DNA of 64,000 nt from Rothia mucilaginosa (GTDB lineage: Bacteria > Actinomycetota > Actinomycetes > Actinomycetales > Micrococcaceae), in the NCBI RefSeq assembly GCF_001548235.1, contig NZ_AP014938.1, positions 2,108,001 to 2,172,000 on the forward strand. The letters are read 5' to 3'. The position numbers and the translations under genes were made by a program. Below are positions 10,349 through 18,544 of this stretch, piece after piece. Numbering within the stretch: the stretch's first letter is position 1; each line of letters begins with the position of its first letter. The notes beneath the pieces were generated by a model. The model searched no databases and was not told where the DNA came from. It was given only the letters and a program-made list of their open reading frames with translations.

Positions 10349-10354
10349 TAGGGT
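10349..10354 (+). promoter_or_regulatory. -10 element for a leaderless comEA transcript
   Basis: TAGGGT fits the actinobacterial TANNNT -10 pattern and ends 6 bases before the comEA ATG. Transcription would therefore start at or next to the start codon. There is no ribosome-binding site. Confidence 0.45.
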
Positions 10355-10360
10355 AGGGGT

Positions 10361-11629
10361 ATGACGAGCATGACCCCCAACCCCGACCAGAACGCTGTAC
10401 AGAGCCCTGCGCAGGACAGCGCAGCCCAGCCTGGCAACACAACCCAGCAGGGCGGCGCGCAGCGTAGCGCCCGCTCCCTGATGAACAGCCTCTACCGCAG
10501 CCCCCGCGCCCGCAAGAACGGTGCGCCGGATGCCGAGGACACCGTGCCGCTGGCTATTGCCGCTGAGGTAACGCCCGCGGAGGTAGCTGCCGAAGAAGCT
10601 GAGGCACCGCAGCCTGAATTTTCGCTGCCTAATTCTTCTCAGCCCGGCACCGCACAGCCCAGGGCGAGCCAGCCCGTACCTACCGGCGACCCTGTACCTA
10701 CCAGCAAGCCCACGGCATCCCAGCCGGAGTCGAATGGTTGGGCTGACTGGGATCAGCAGCCCGATTGGAACGAGGTGGACGACTGGGCGGAGTGGGAGCA
10801 GGCCGATCAGCCCGGCACCACCCGCAGTGCCCGTTGGGGCTTGTCGCCGCGCGTGCTGCTTCTGGTGGCGGTGTTGGCGTTGGTTGCCGTGGTGTGGGGT
10901 GTGACCCAGTTTTCGGCGGCGCCGCGTGCCGAGCAGGTCGCCTCCCCGGGCGCTTCTGCCGAGTCGGTGCAGGCGGTGGGTGCCCAGCAGAGCCCCGGAA
11001 CTCAACCCGGCACCCAGTCCGCTACTCAATCTACTGCCCAGCCGGGCGCTAACCCGAGTGAATCTGCGCAGGGTGGCGCCTCCGGTGAGGCTACCGTGCG
11101 GGTGCACGTGGCGGGTGCCGTGAACAATCCCGGCGTGTACACGCTACCCGCGCAGGGTCGTGCCGTGGATGCGATTGCCGCCGCCTCCGGTGCCGCCGCG
11201 GATGCTGACCTGGACCGCGTGAACCTTGCCGGTGCGCTCAGTGACGGGGTGCAGATTTATGTGCCGCATCGTGGTGAGACGGCTGCTCCGGCGCAGATTC
11301 AGCCCAATGGTGGAACGGCAAATGCGGGTCAGGGTAACGCGGCGAATGGTGCAGCGCAGAACGGCGCTTCTCAGGGCGGTGCTCAGCCTCATCCTGCACG
11401 CACGCTAACTCCTGCAGGCAGCGCGCAGAAGGGCTCAACCCCGGTGAACATTAACACTGCCACCGCTGAGGAGCTGCAGAGCTTGCCGCGTATTGGTCCG
11501 GCGATGGCTCAGCGCATTATCGCCTGGCGTGAGGCGCACGGCGGTTTCCGTAGCGTGGATGAGCTGGATGCGGTGCCCGGCATTGGCCCGTCGATGCTGG
11601 AGAATCTGCGCCCGCTGGTGACGGTCTAA
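10361..11629 (+). CDS. comEA: competence DNA receptor ComEA
   Basis: Membrane-anchored DNA-binding protein of the natural transformation machine. Order: a cytoplasmic, Pro/Gln/Ala-rich N-terminus (1-160), one membrane helix (about 161-182), a Ser/Gln-rich stretch, an SLBB domain (about 245-303, VRVHVAGAVNNPGVYTLP), a Gly/Asn/Gln linker, and the helix-hairpin-helix domain (360-422, VNINTATAEELQSLPRIG). At 422 residues it is longer than Bacillus ComEA, mainly through low-complexity segments, as in other actinobacteria. Its stop overlaps the comEC start by one base. Confidence 0.9.
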   Translation: MTSMTPNPDQNAVQSPAQDSAAQPGNTTQQGGAQRSARSLMNSLYRSPRARKNGAPDAEDTVPLAIAAEVTPAEVAAEEAEAPQPEFSLPNSSQPGTAQPRASQPVPTGDPVPTSKPTASQPESNGWADWDQQPDWNEVDDWAEWEQADQPGTTRSARWGLSPRVLLLVAVLALVAVVWGVTQFSAAPRAEQVASPGASAESVQAVGAQQSPGTQPGTQSATQSTAQPGANPSESAQGGASGEATVRVHVAGAVNNPGVYTLPAQGRAVDAIAAASGAAADADLDRVNLAGALSDGVQIYVPHRGETAAPAQIQPNGGTANAGQGNAANGAAQNGASQGGAQPHPARTLTPAGSAQKGSTPVNINTATAEELQSLPRIGPAMAQRIIAWREAHGGFRSVDELDAVPGIGPSMLENLRPLVTV

Positions 11630-13707
11630 TGCACCGCCAGCAGAACCACCGACAAAACCGCCGCCAGAACCGCCAACAGGCGGGGGCTCGGGCACTCTTT
11701 CCCGGGTCCTTGCGCCTCACCGGGGCCGCGGCTGCGGCGTATCGCCGCGCCCGCTACCGCTGGAGTATCGGCGCTGAACGGTGGCGTACCCGCCGCGATG
11801 AGCAGGAGCTGCGCGCCCAGGGAAGCCTCATTCACCTGGACTTTCGCCTGAGTTTCACGGTGCTGGCGCTGTGGGCTTTTACCGCGGCGGCGCTGACCGT
11901 GGGCACGTGGCGGGTGGTGCATCCGCTGGCGTGCGTACTCATTGCCCTGCTGGGGTGCCTGTCGATTCTGCTGTTCTTTCCGCCGCGTGCGGCAATGCCC
12001 TACAGTTTGCTGTTTCGTACGACGGGTCAGCTGGTTTTTCTGGCGTGTATTGTGACGGTTCAGGCGGTGCTTTTGTGCGCTACGGGGGTGGATGCATCCC
12101 GAGCCACGCTGCAGCAGGCGCAGGGTGCCTCGCTTCGTCTGAATGGCACGGTTGAGCAGGTCCGTCGCGTGGATCCGCGCACTACCCTGGTGGTTATTAA
12201 GCTGGAGGAAATTCAGGGGCGGAGCGTGCGTGCGCTGGTGAATGAGCGGGTGCGCGTGTACCGGCGTGATGGTTCGGCTAAGAGCGCCGCGCAGCGTCCG
12301 GAGGTAAGTTCGGAGGTAAGCAGCTCGGAGGGGAACTCAGCGGCTAAGCACCGGGGGAGCGGCACTGTGCGCTCGCAGGTGATTTATCCGGGCATGAAGG
12401 TGACCGCCCTCGGCACCGTGGAGTTTAACGGTTCCACGGCGAAGCTGAGCGGCGCAACTATTTTCCCCGCGCCTGCCTACGGTGCCGGGTCGAACGCTAC
12501 CACCCGGCCTGCGGAGGAGCCGTATCTGTCCACGCTCAAGGAGCAGCTGCGCACCCGCGCCCTGGACACCCTCGACACGGAGTCGGCGGCGCTGGTTTTG
12601 GGCACCGCCTACGGGGACGATTCGCTGATGAGTTCCACCGCGCGGGAGGAGTATAAGCTCAGCGGGCTCAGCCATATTACGGCGGTGTCCGGGGCGAATA
12701 TTGCCATTGTATTTTTGGGCGCGTACCGGCTGGTGTTGGCGATTCGCCCGTACCGCTTCGCCAGTATGTACCTGCTGATTCGTTCCTGGACGCGGCGGTT
12801 GCGGGGGAGAGGCGCCGCGGGTCATCCTCACCGCCCCGCGTACCCCCGGCACCCTGCTTACCTTCAACATCCCGCCCAGCCTCAACAACCTACCCCGCCA
12901 AACGCGCACGCCCTGCCGCCGCTCGTGCATCGGCTGAGTACCCTCGCCATTCCGCACCGCGTCATGGTGCTGTGCGGGGTTGCGGCGGTGCTCGCCTACG
13001 CCACGCTGCTGGAGACTGAGGGTTCCGTGATTCGTTCCCTCGCCATGGGTCTACTCGGTGCTTACGCGATGTTGCGCGGTTCGGGTCGCCAGTCCTTGGC
13101 GGCGCTTCAAACCACGGTGCTGATGTGTCTGCTTGCCGCCCCGCACCTTGCCGTGGATATGGGGTTCGCCCTGTCGGTGACGGCAACTTCCGCGCTGATT
13201 CTGCTGGGCCCGCCGCTGATTCGTCTGCTTATGCGTGTCATGCCGGTGTTCTGCGCGGAAATGCTCGCCGCGCCTATCGTGGCGTCCCTGTGGTGTACTC
13301 CGCTGATTTTGGCGATGAGCGGTAAGGTGCCGCTCTACTCTGTTCCGGCGAATCTGATTGCCGCTCCTTTGGCGCCGCTGAGTATGCTCGCCGGGCTGGT
13401 GGCGCTCGGATTCATGCTGCTGGGTCTGCCCACTGCGGCGGATCTGTGCCTTCGTGCCGGTGGCCTTGCTGCGCAGGGTATCGAGTGGGCGGCGCACACT
13501 GCCGCGCACGCGCCGGGTAACCCGTGGGAGCCCGGTTCGAGCGTGCCGGCGGTGGTGTGTAGCGTCCTTAGCGTGCTGGCGTTGAGCATTGCCCTCTGGT
13601 GGGTGGATGCGCGCCGCTACCGTGCGGTCACGCACCGGCAGTATGTGCGGGTGGTACCGCACACCGCGCCCGCCTATCAGCACCCCCATCAGCCCGCCCG
13701 TTCTTAA
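11629..13707 (+). CDS. comEC: competence DNA channel ComEC/Rec2
   Basis: Polytopic membrane protein that carries single-stranded DNA across the membrane. An N-terminal soluble (OB-like) part is followed by the Competence domain with LGTAYGDDSLMSSTAREEYK and LSHITAVSGANIAIVF (about residues 320-365) and many hydrophobic helices up to residue 670. A Pro/His-rich loop (about 395-425) interrupts them. No C-terminal metallo-beta-lactamase domain with HxHxDH is present; the protein ends soon after the last helix. At 692 residues this is a short-form ComEC. Confidence 0.88.
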   Translation: MHRQQNHRQNRRQNRQQAGARALFPGSLRLTGAAAAAYRRARYRWSIGAERWRTRRDEQELRAQGSLIHLDFRLSFTVLALWAFTAAALTVGTWRVVHPLACVLIALLGCLSILLFFPPRAAMPYSLLFRTTGQLVFLACIVTVQAVLLCATGVDASRATLQQAQGASLRLNGTVEQVRRVDPRTTLVVIKLEEIQGRSVRALVNERVRVYRRDGSAKSAAQRPEVSSEVSSSEGNSAAKHRGSGTVRSQVIYPGMKVTALGTVEFNGSTAKLSGATIFPAPAYGAGSNATTRPAEEPYLSTLKEQLRTRALDTLDTESAALVLGTAYGDDSLMSSTAREEYKLSGLSHITAVSGANIAIVFLGAYRLVLAIRPYRFASMYLLIRSWTRRLRGRGAAGHPHRPAYPRHPAYLQHPAQPQQPTPPNAHALPPLVHRLSTLAIPHRVMVLCGVAAVLAYATLLETEGSVIRSLAMGLLGAYAMLRGSGRQSLAALQTTVLMCLLAAPHLAVDMGFALSVTATSALILLGPPLIRLLMRVMPVFCAEMLAAPIVASLWCTPLILAMSGKVPLYSVPANLIAAPLAPLSMLAGLVALGFMLLGLPTAADLCLRAGGLAAQGIEWAAHTAAHAPGNPWEPGSSVPAVVCSVLSVLALSIALWWVDARRYRAVTHRQYVRVVPHTAPAYQHPHQPARS

Positions 13708-13853
13708 CCATCTCGCCCTGCCCAATTCACCCTGACCAATGCTAGGAGGCACCCGAGAAGAAAACGCTATGATGGATACTCGAGACTCTACCCGCGCCGC
13801 ACCCCCGTGCGCAGTGGGGCCGAGTTCAGCCCGTACCCTGCAGATAAAGGCGA

Positions 13854-14897
13854 GTGATAAGCGTGTCCGAGCGTAAGCGTTCAACCCAACGTGGTGGTTC
13901 CCGAGGCTACGCCCGCCGAGGCGGCCCCGCCCTCGACACCGCGTGGCGTACCGTCACCCCGGCGCCCGCCGTCATGCTCTACGGCCCGGAGGAGTACTTC
14001 GCCTCCCGTGCCGCGGCGCGCCTACGTGAGCTGTTCCGCAGCATCCACCCGGAGGTGGATCGCGTTCAGATTAATGCCGCCACCTACACGGCGGGGGAGC
14101 TGATTCTGCACGCTTCGCCCTCCCTGTTCGGTTCGGCGAAGATTATTGAGGTTGAGAACGTCGCCTCCATGAGCGATGAGTTTTTGACCGATACGCTCGC
14201 CTACCTGAACGCCCCCGAGCCGGACATCATGCTCATTCTGAATCACTCGGGTGGTAACCGCGGTAAGAAGCTCATCGACCTGGTGCGCTCCCAGTTCGTG
14301 CTCATTAACTGCAAGGCGCTCAAGACCGACCGCGAGAAGAGCGAGTTCTTGGCGGGGGAGTTCGCCGCCGCCCAGCGCCCGATTACCGGCGGCGCCCTGG
14401 CGTTGCTGACTGCCGCCGCCTCTGACACTGCTGAGCTTGCCGCCGCCTGCCAGCAACTGCTCTCAGATGTACCCGGCGAAATCACCGAGGAGGCGGTGAA
14501 CCGCTACTACGGCGGCCGCACCGAAGTCACCGCGTTCCGCGTGAGTGACGCCGCGGTTTCCGGTAACGCCCCGGAGGCACTGCGTCTACTCCGCCACTCC
14601 CTTGCCACCGGCACGGAGCCGATTCCGATGCTGGGTGCGCTCGCCATGCGTATCCGCAATATTGCGCGCGTGCACCACGTGCGTTTGAGCGCTAACGAAC
14701 TGGCGCGTGAGGTGGGCATGGCGCCGTGGCAGGTTGAGCAGGCTCAGCGCGATGGCCGCCGTTTTACCGGCGCGCAGTTGGCGCATATTGTGCAGCTTCT
14801 GGCTGATGCGGACGCCCAGCTGAAGGGCGAGTCGCAGGACGCGGTGTATGCGGTGGAGCAGGCGGTTTTGGCGATTGCTCTACCTCCGCGCCTGTAG
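13854..14897 (+). CDS. holA: DNA polymerase III delta subunit
   Basis: Clamp-loader delta subunit that opens the sliding clamp. About 347 residues, with the family's MLYGPEEYFASRAAARLRE start of domain I, the PDIMLILNHSGGN segment and the C-terminal collar region. The start is uncertain: GTG at 13854 lies only 3 bases after AAAGG, while GTG at 13863 lies 12 bases after it. It follows comEC, the usual comEA-comEC-holA-rpsT order. A candidate -10 TATGAT is at 13768-13773. Confidence 0.9.
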   Translation: MISVSERKRSTQRGGSRGYARRGGPALDTAWRTVTPAPAVMLYGPEEYFASRAAARLRELFRSIHPEVDRVQINAATYTAGELILHASPSLFGSAKIIEVENVASMSDEFLTDTLAYLNAPEPDIMLILNHSGGNRGKKLIDLVRSQFVLINCKALKTDREKSEFLAGEFAAAQRPITGGALALLTAAASDTAELAAACQQLLSDVPGEITEEAVNRYYGGRTEVTAFRVSDAAVSGNAPEALRLLRHSLATGTEPIPMLGALAMRIRNIARVHHVRLSANELAREVGMAPWQVEQAQRDGRRFTGAQLAHIVQLLADADAQLKGESQDAVYAVEQAVLAIALPPRL

Positions 14898-14899
14898 TG

Positions 14900-14905
14900 C
14901 ATAAT
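14900..14905 (+). promoter_or_regulatory. -10 element for a leaderless transcript
   Basis: CATAAT ends 7 bases before the ATG at 14913, and no ribosome-binding site lies between. This fits a leaderless promoter. Confidence 0.4.
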
Positions 14906-14912
14906 AGAGCCC

Positions 14913-15572
14913 ATGCTCGAAATTCTGAAGAAAATTTTCTTTGCCCTGCTGCCCTTCCTGCAGAAGGCGGCAGAGGATGCCCTCAACGACGCTACTGCGT
15001 CTAAGGGCGGCTCCGAGTCCTCCCAGAAGAGTGAGTCTCACAAGGGCGAATCTCGTCAGGGTGAGGCTCGTACCTCCGGCTCTTCGGCGCCTAAGCCGAG
15101 CGCTCCGAAGCCTTCCTCGGCAAAGTCCTCGGCACCTAAGCCTTCCGCACCGGCTTCGACCGGCGCATCCGACGGTTCGGATTACCCGGGCGATTACCGC
15201 GACATGATTAACTTTGAGTACTCGCCCTCCCTGGACGGCGACGCTGACCCGGGTGAAATCGTGTGGACGTGGGTTCCTTTCGAGGAGGACCACTCGCAGG
15301 GTAAGGACCGCCCGGTGCTTCTGGTGGGTCGTGACGGTGAGTACCTGCTGGCGCTGATGATGACCAGCAAGGATCATAATAACCGTGAGCACGCTGATCC
15401 GAATTACCTTGATATTGGTTCGGGTCCGTGGGATCCGCAGGGCCGCGCTTCTGAGGTGAAGCTGAACCGTGTGATTCGTGTTCGCCCGGATGCGATGCGC
15501 CGCGAGGGTGCGATTATGCCGGAGGATACGTTCCGCCTGATTGAGCGTGCGTGGACTCGCCATAACGGCTAA
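14913..15572 (+). CDS. PemK/MazF-like family protein
   Basis: 219 residues in three parts: a short hydrophobic or amphipathic N-terminal helix (MLEILKKIFFALLPFLQK), a Ser/Lys/Ala/Pro-rich disordered linker (about 30-90), and a C-terminal domain with the PemK/MazF fold pattern (GEIVWTWVPFEED, then KDRPVLLVGRD, then LALMMTS). MazF proteins are toxin RNases, but no antitoxin gene flanks this one and the gene sits in a core location before rpsT, so a classic toxin role is doubtful. The helix suggests membrane association. Confidence 0.65.
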   Translation: MLEILKKIFFALLPFLQKAAEDALNDATASKGGSESSQKSESHKGESRQGEARTSGSSAPKPSAPKPSSAKSSAPKPSAPASTGASDGSDYPGDYRDMINFEYSPSLDGDADPGEIVWTWVPFEEDHSQGKDRPVLLVGRDGEYLLALMMTSKDHNNREHADPNYLDIGSGPWDPQGRASEVKLNRVIRVRPDAMRREGAIMPEDTFRLIERAWTRHNG

Positions 15573-15833
15573 CACCCTGTGCCGGTAGTTTCACCGGCGA
15601 CCGGTGCGGATTATCTGTGCCGGATGTGAAGGCTGCGTGTAGCGGTTTTCACAGTATTTTTCTCTCCGCGGGGGTCTGTCGTGGAGGCTGTTCATCTGGT
15701 ATTATGTGTGGTTGAGTGTCCGATGGTCATCGGGCACTGCTGGCCGGTTGCCATAGGCATCCCCACGCCGCTCAGTCGATGATCGGCCAGCGTCGCCCTC
15801 ACCGACCAATAAGACAAAACAGAAAGTTTAATT

Positions 15834-16097
15834 GTGGCTAACATTAAGTCTCAGAAGAAGCGTATCCTCACCAACGAGAAGGCTCGCCTGCGCAACAACA
15901 TTGTAAAGTCCGAGCTGAAGACCGCGACCCGCAAGGTCAAGGCTGCTGTTGAGGCACAGAACCAGGAAGCTGCTGTTGAGGCTCTGCGTTTTGTGAACCG
16001 TAAGCTGGACAAGGCTGTTTCCAAGGGTGTTCTGCACAAGAAGACCGCTGCAAACAAGAAGTCCGGTCTTGCTGCGCTGGTAAACAAGGCTTTCTAA
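15834..16097 (+). CDS. rpsT: 30S ribosomal protein S20
   Basis: Primary 16S rRNA-binding protein of the small subunit. 87 residues, opening (M)[20 protein letters not shown] and Lys/Arg-rich throughout. It begins with GTG at 15834. The 260-base gap upstream is long enough for a regulatory leader. A strong terminator follows. Confidence 0.97.
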   Translation: MANIKSQKKRILTNEKARLRNNIVKSELKTATRKVKAAVEAQNQEAAVEALRFVNRKLDKAVSKGVLHKKTAANKKSGLAALVNKAF

Positions 16098-16134
16098 TGT
16101 GAGAGCGCACACGTAACAGGTGTGCAAACTATAT

Positions 16135-16189
16135 GAACCCCCGTATTTCCTCTAGCTGACTAGGGGAGATGCGGGGGTTCTTCTTTTTT
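16135..16189 (+). terminator. rpsT terminator
   Basis: GAACCCCCG (16135-16143) pairs with CGGGGGTTC (16172-16180), followed by TTCTTTTTT. Confidence 0.8.
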
Positions 16190-16259
16190 ATGCCAGGTTA
16201 AATACTGGTTCATTTTCGGCATTTACTGGTTTCAAAGTGGCGAGTAAATGGCGACCAAA

Positions 16260-16448
16260 TTACGCCCCCGCCAGCCCCTCCAACGCTTCTGCAAACGCCG
16301 CCTGCCGGTCACGCGCCACATACGCCGATAGTGTTTGCGTCTCCGAGGCGTGACCGAGCGTGCCGCCGCCGGCTCGCCCGTGCTGATCTAGAATAAGCGG
16401 GACGAAGCCGCCGCCTTCACCGTGACAGATGGTGCGGATGAACAGCAT
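16260..16448 (-). pseudogene. possible tyrosine-integrase C-terminal remnant
   Basis: The 62-codon reverse frame ends with GTLGHASETQTLSAYVARDR and a short helix. This resembles the LGH...T...Y end of tyrosine recombinases, with Tyr in the nucleophile position. Nothing upstream of the LGH box looks like the rest of an integrase, and the frame runs into the neighbouring toxin-like gene. It would be the leftover of an element that entered downstream of rpsT. The similarity is short, so the call is tentative. Confidence 0.35.
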
Positions 16449-17108
16449 CTGGAAGCTGTGACTGATGAGCTGGAGTCATCCCAGCGGCGTGGCTTCGAGG
16501 CGCAGGCGTTCAAGGAACATAACGGGTTTATGGCAGAAAGGGGGTTCGCTTCTGTGGATGGTCAGTATCCGAAGAAGATGGGCTCTTCGCGGCGTTCCCG
16601 GCGTAAGGGGCTGCCCGAGGTGCAGGAGTGGCAATGGCCGCCACCCGGTGTTGAGACTGTTCCGCGTGCTTCTGTGAAGGTGCCCGAGTATCGGCTGACT
16701 GATGAGGATATGCGGCATATCTGGGAAGGCGAGCCGAACGCGCTAGATGGTGGGCATCGTCCTGAGAGTACTCATCGGAATAATGTGAAGTTCCCTCCGG
16801 GGTGGACGAAGCAGCGGGCACGAGAAGCTGTGCAAAAGCTGCTAGATTCTCCTGACATGGTCTCTGTTAAGTCCTACGGGAGTGGGACGGCTGGGGTTAA
16901 GCTGTTAGGGGTTATAGACGATCTTCTTTTACATGCCCGTCTTGAGATTATCGGTAGTCGCACTATACTTCATGCTGCTTTTCCGATGAAGGGGGTTGAT
17001 TGTCGAGCTAATTTGGGTGATGCTGGGGTAGAAGTACTTGCGCCTTTAAATATCTCCTCGGATATTAGAAGGCTCCTACAGGAAAATGAGTGGAAGCATG
17101 TGGGTTAA
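16422..17108 (+). CDS. EndoU-type nuclease toxin domain protein
   Basis: 228 residues. The C-terminal half (about 88-190) matches the pattern of the bacterial EndoU nuclease domain found at the tips of polymorphic toxins: RHIWEG (H99), GGH (H112), FPPGW (124-128), then LLGVIDDLLLHARLEI and HAAFP (184-188). EndoU proteins are metal-independent or Mn-stimulated RNases. There is no signal peptide or secretion and repeat module. The first 60 residues are basic and unfamiliar, so this may be a detached toxin tip. The true start is uncertain (GTG 16422, or ATG 16531). The end overlaps the next gene, as in toxin-immunity pairs. Confidence 0.6.
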   Translation: MTDGADEQHLEAVTDELESSQRRGFEAQAFKEHNGFMAERGFASVDGQYPKKMGSSRRSRRKGLPEVQEWQWPPPGVETVPRASVKVPEYRLTDEDMRHIWEGEPNALDGGHRPESTHRNNVKFPPGWTKQRAREAVQKLLDSPDMVSVKSYGSGTAGVKLLGVIDDLLLHARLEIIGSRTILHAAFPMKGVDCRANLGDAGVEVLAPLNISSDIRRLLQENEWKHVG

Positions 17109-17490
17109 AGATATCGACGTTAGTCCCCGGCAGGCGTATTATGCTGAAGACTCTGCTACTACTTTTAACTGGGCTTTGACCGATACGGAAGAAGGCGGGC
17201 ATTACGGTGTCGGCTTCTCCGGTTATGAGCGGATGCAAGCGGAAGAGAACCTTATGGTGTCTTCGGATAATGGTTACCCTATGGATCCTGAGCTGTACGT
17301 AGATTTCTTGCTAAGCTACCCGTACATTAATTGGTTGAGTAATGACGGTCATGAGAAGCGGCTGGTAGCGGCGGTGCGGAAGCTGAATAAGCGTCCTGAA
17401 ATCGCTGCCGAGTACGCCCGCCGCGGCATCAATCCCGTAGAAGGCCCTATTCCCTTCCCGCCCGAACTCACCCCCAGCAACGACAACTAG
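17098..17490 (+). CDS. candidate immunity protein for the EndoU toxin
   Basis: 130 residues from ATG 17098 (an in-frame ATG also lies at 17086), overlapping the end of the EndoU gene. Not recognised by sequence. It is acidic in the N-terminal half and ends in a Pro-rich tail (GPIPFPPELTPSNDN). The immunity role is inferred only from overlap, order and size. A compact G/C hairpin terminator follows. Confidence 0.5.
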   Translation: MWVKDIDVSPRQAYYAEDSATTFNWALTDTEEGGHYGVGFSGYERMQAEENLMVSSDNGYPMDPELYVDFLLSYPYINWLSNDGHEKRLVAAVRKLNKRPEIAAEYARRGINPVEGPIPFPPELTPSNDN

Positions 17491-17502
17491 CCAACCCTCA
17501 CA

Positions 17503-17520
17503 GGGGGGCACCCCCCTTTT
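17503..17520 (+). terminator. terminator after the toxin/immunity pair
   Basis: A run of G facing a run of C (GGGGGG, CA, CCCCCC) is followed by TTTT. The following TTTTGCTATGCC string recurs after two later hairpins in this patch. Confidence 0.6.
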
Positions 17521-17607
17521 GCTATGCCACAAAAAACATACGCTACTGAAGAGTTCGACTATGAGGCTCATCTAGACCTCCTAGAGCGTTAGATTTATAT
17601 AATTAGA

Positions 17608-17641
17608 AGCCCTGTGCACGGGGCGCGTGCACGGGGCTTTT
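17608..17641 (+). terminator. hairpin terminator
   Basis: AGCCC and GTGCACG pair with CGTGCAC and GGGCT around GGGCG, followed by TTTT. Between the previous terminator and this one is only a 22-codon frame (17524-17592), which I do not call as a gene. Confidence 0.65.
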
Positions 17642-17686
17642 GTGTACCCATTTTTGAGTTTTCCACTGTACGCAGCGGCACCACCC

Positions 17687-17780
17687 GCCCGGTGACGAAA
17701 CCGCTTGCGGGTCGCGTGGAAGCCCGTATAGTGGGAACTATCGGCGGTACCGCACACCGCCCGCGCCTATCATGAGCGCC
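17687..17780 (+). repeat. promoter-region direct repeat, copy A
   Basis: Nearly identical to 19426-19520. It contains the -10-like TATAGT inside a palindrome (ATAGT, GGGA, ACTAT) and GCGGTACCGC. Copy B is the upstream region of the PAC2 gene; copy A lies upstream of the small gene at 17849. Confidence 0.8.
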
Positions 17781-17848
17781 CTAAGTGGCGTTGCACATAG
17801 CGCCGGTGTGGGCACATATTTTTTTTGCATATTATCAGGAGGTTTCCC

Positions 17849-18184
17849 ATGAGTAGCGAGATCGCAGAAGAAGCTTACGATTATCGTGAAGACCCTGAGT
17901 ATTGGCGAGCTCCGTTCGATTTTACGAAGCCCATATCTGATGCAAATACTCCGGAGGGGTGGATGCGTGCTGAGTTGAAAGGGCGTTATTTTAATGCTCC
18001 GGTGGCGCGCCCCGGTGCCGAATATGAGTGGGGTTTAGCAGAGATTAAGCGTAGGTATGAAGCTCAGGAATTCCCCTTTGACGATAGCGAAGTAACCCTT
18101 TTGTATCGTGAGAAGGTAGCTAATGGTGAGCTGCCGGATGTTTATTCTGGCACTCCATACGATTTGGCGCTTCTGCCTTTCTAA
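17849..18184 (+). CDS. small protein of unknown function
   Basis: 111 residues from ATG 17849, chosen because AGGAGG lies 6 bases upstream. Not recognised. Acidic and Tyr-rich (EEAYDYREDPEYW), without membrane segments or signal peptide. The tail pattern REKVANGELPDVY is loosely echoed by REYDERTAAGEVLIP in the gene at 18545. It sits behind copy A of the duplicated promoter, in the toxin/immunity patch, so an orphan immunity gene is possible but unproven. Confidence 0.55.
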   Translation: MSSEIAEEAYDYREDPEYWRAPFDFTKPISDANTPEGWMRAELKGRYFNAPVARPGAEYEWGLAEIKRRYEAQEFPFDDSEVTLLYREKVANGELPDVYSGTPYDLALLPF

Positions 18185-18219
18185 AACTTGCGGGGTACGT
18201 GAGTACCTCTCTGGTTGAG

Positions 18220-18268
18220 AGACCCCCTGTATTCCTCCTCTTCTAAGGGGAACGCGGGGGTTTCTTTA
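18220..18268 (+). terminator. terminator-like hairpin
   Basis: ACCCCC near 18221 and GGGGGTTTCTTT near 18255 form a stem like that of the rpsT terminator (long loop, T-rich end). It directly precedes RNA repeat copy A. Confidence 0.5.
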
Positions 18269-18274
18269 TTCGTG

Positions 18275-18280
18275 TATACT
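18275..18280 (+). promoter_or_regulatory. -10 element for RNA repeat copy A
   Basis: TATACT within CGTGTATACT; copy B has TATAGT in the same place. No conserved -35 was found. Confidence 0.4.
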
Positions 18281-18459
18281 TGGGCTCAAGGAGTTAGACA
18301 ATTCCTCTGCAACCCTGAGCCTCACCTATATTGGTGTGGCAATAATGCTTGGGCGGCCGCGGCTTTATGCTTCGGTCTAAAGGACCGTTCGGGGGCGTCA
18401 CTGGCTAACTCCTCATAACTTTTGTGAAAGGCATCCTGCTAAGTGGCGGGGTGCCTTTT
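18281..18459 (+). ncRNA. candidate structured RNA, copy A
   Basis: About 180 bases, closely similar to 19174-19348. The closing stem AGGAGTTAG (18289-18297) pairs with CTAACTCCT (18405-18413). Inside are CACC/GGTG and CGGTC/GACCG hairpins and the conserved CTTGGGCGGCCGCGGCTTTA. It ends in a terminator hairpin (AAAGGCATCC with GGGGTGCCTTT) and TTTT. A -10 (TATACT) lies just before it and no long reading frame is shared by both copies. I do not recognise the family. Confidence 0.6.
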
Positions 18460-18544
18460 GCTATGCCCAGAAGGAACCCTAAAGATGCGGTGCATGTGTA
18501 CCATGCCAACAGAACTCAGTAAGAAGCTAGACTAGAATACTCAC

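Noticed and set aside
13769-13876. 35-codon upstream frame overlapping the start of holA
   Set aside because: Starts within a -10-like TATGAT, and the composition is not protein-like.
17524-17592. 22-codon frame after the immunity gene
   Set aside because: Lies between two terminators, without ribosome-binding site; too short to support.
18281-18459. Retron RNA (long-range closing stem like a1/a2)
   Set aside because: No reverse transcriptase gene is present anywhere near.
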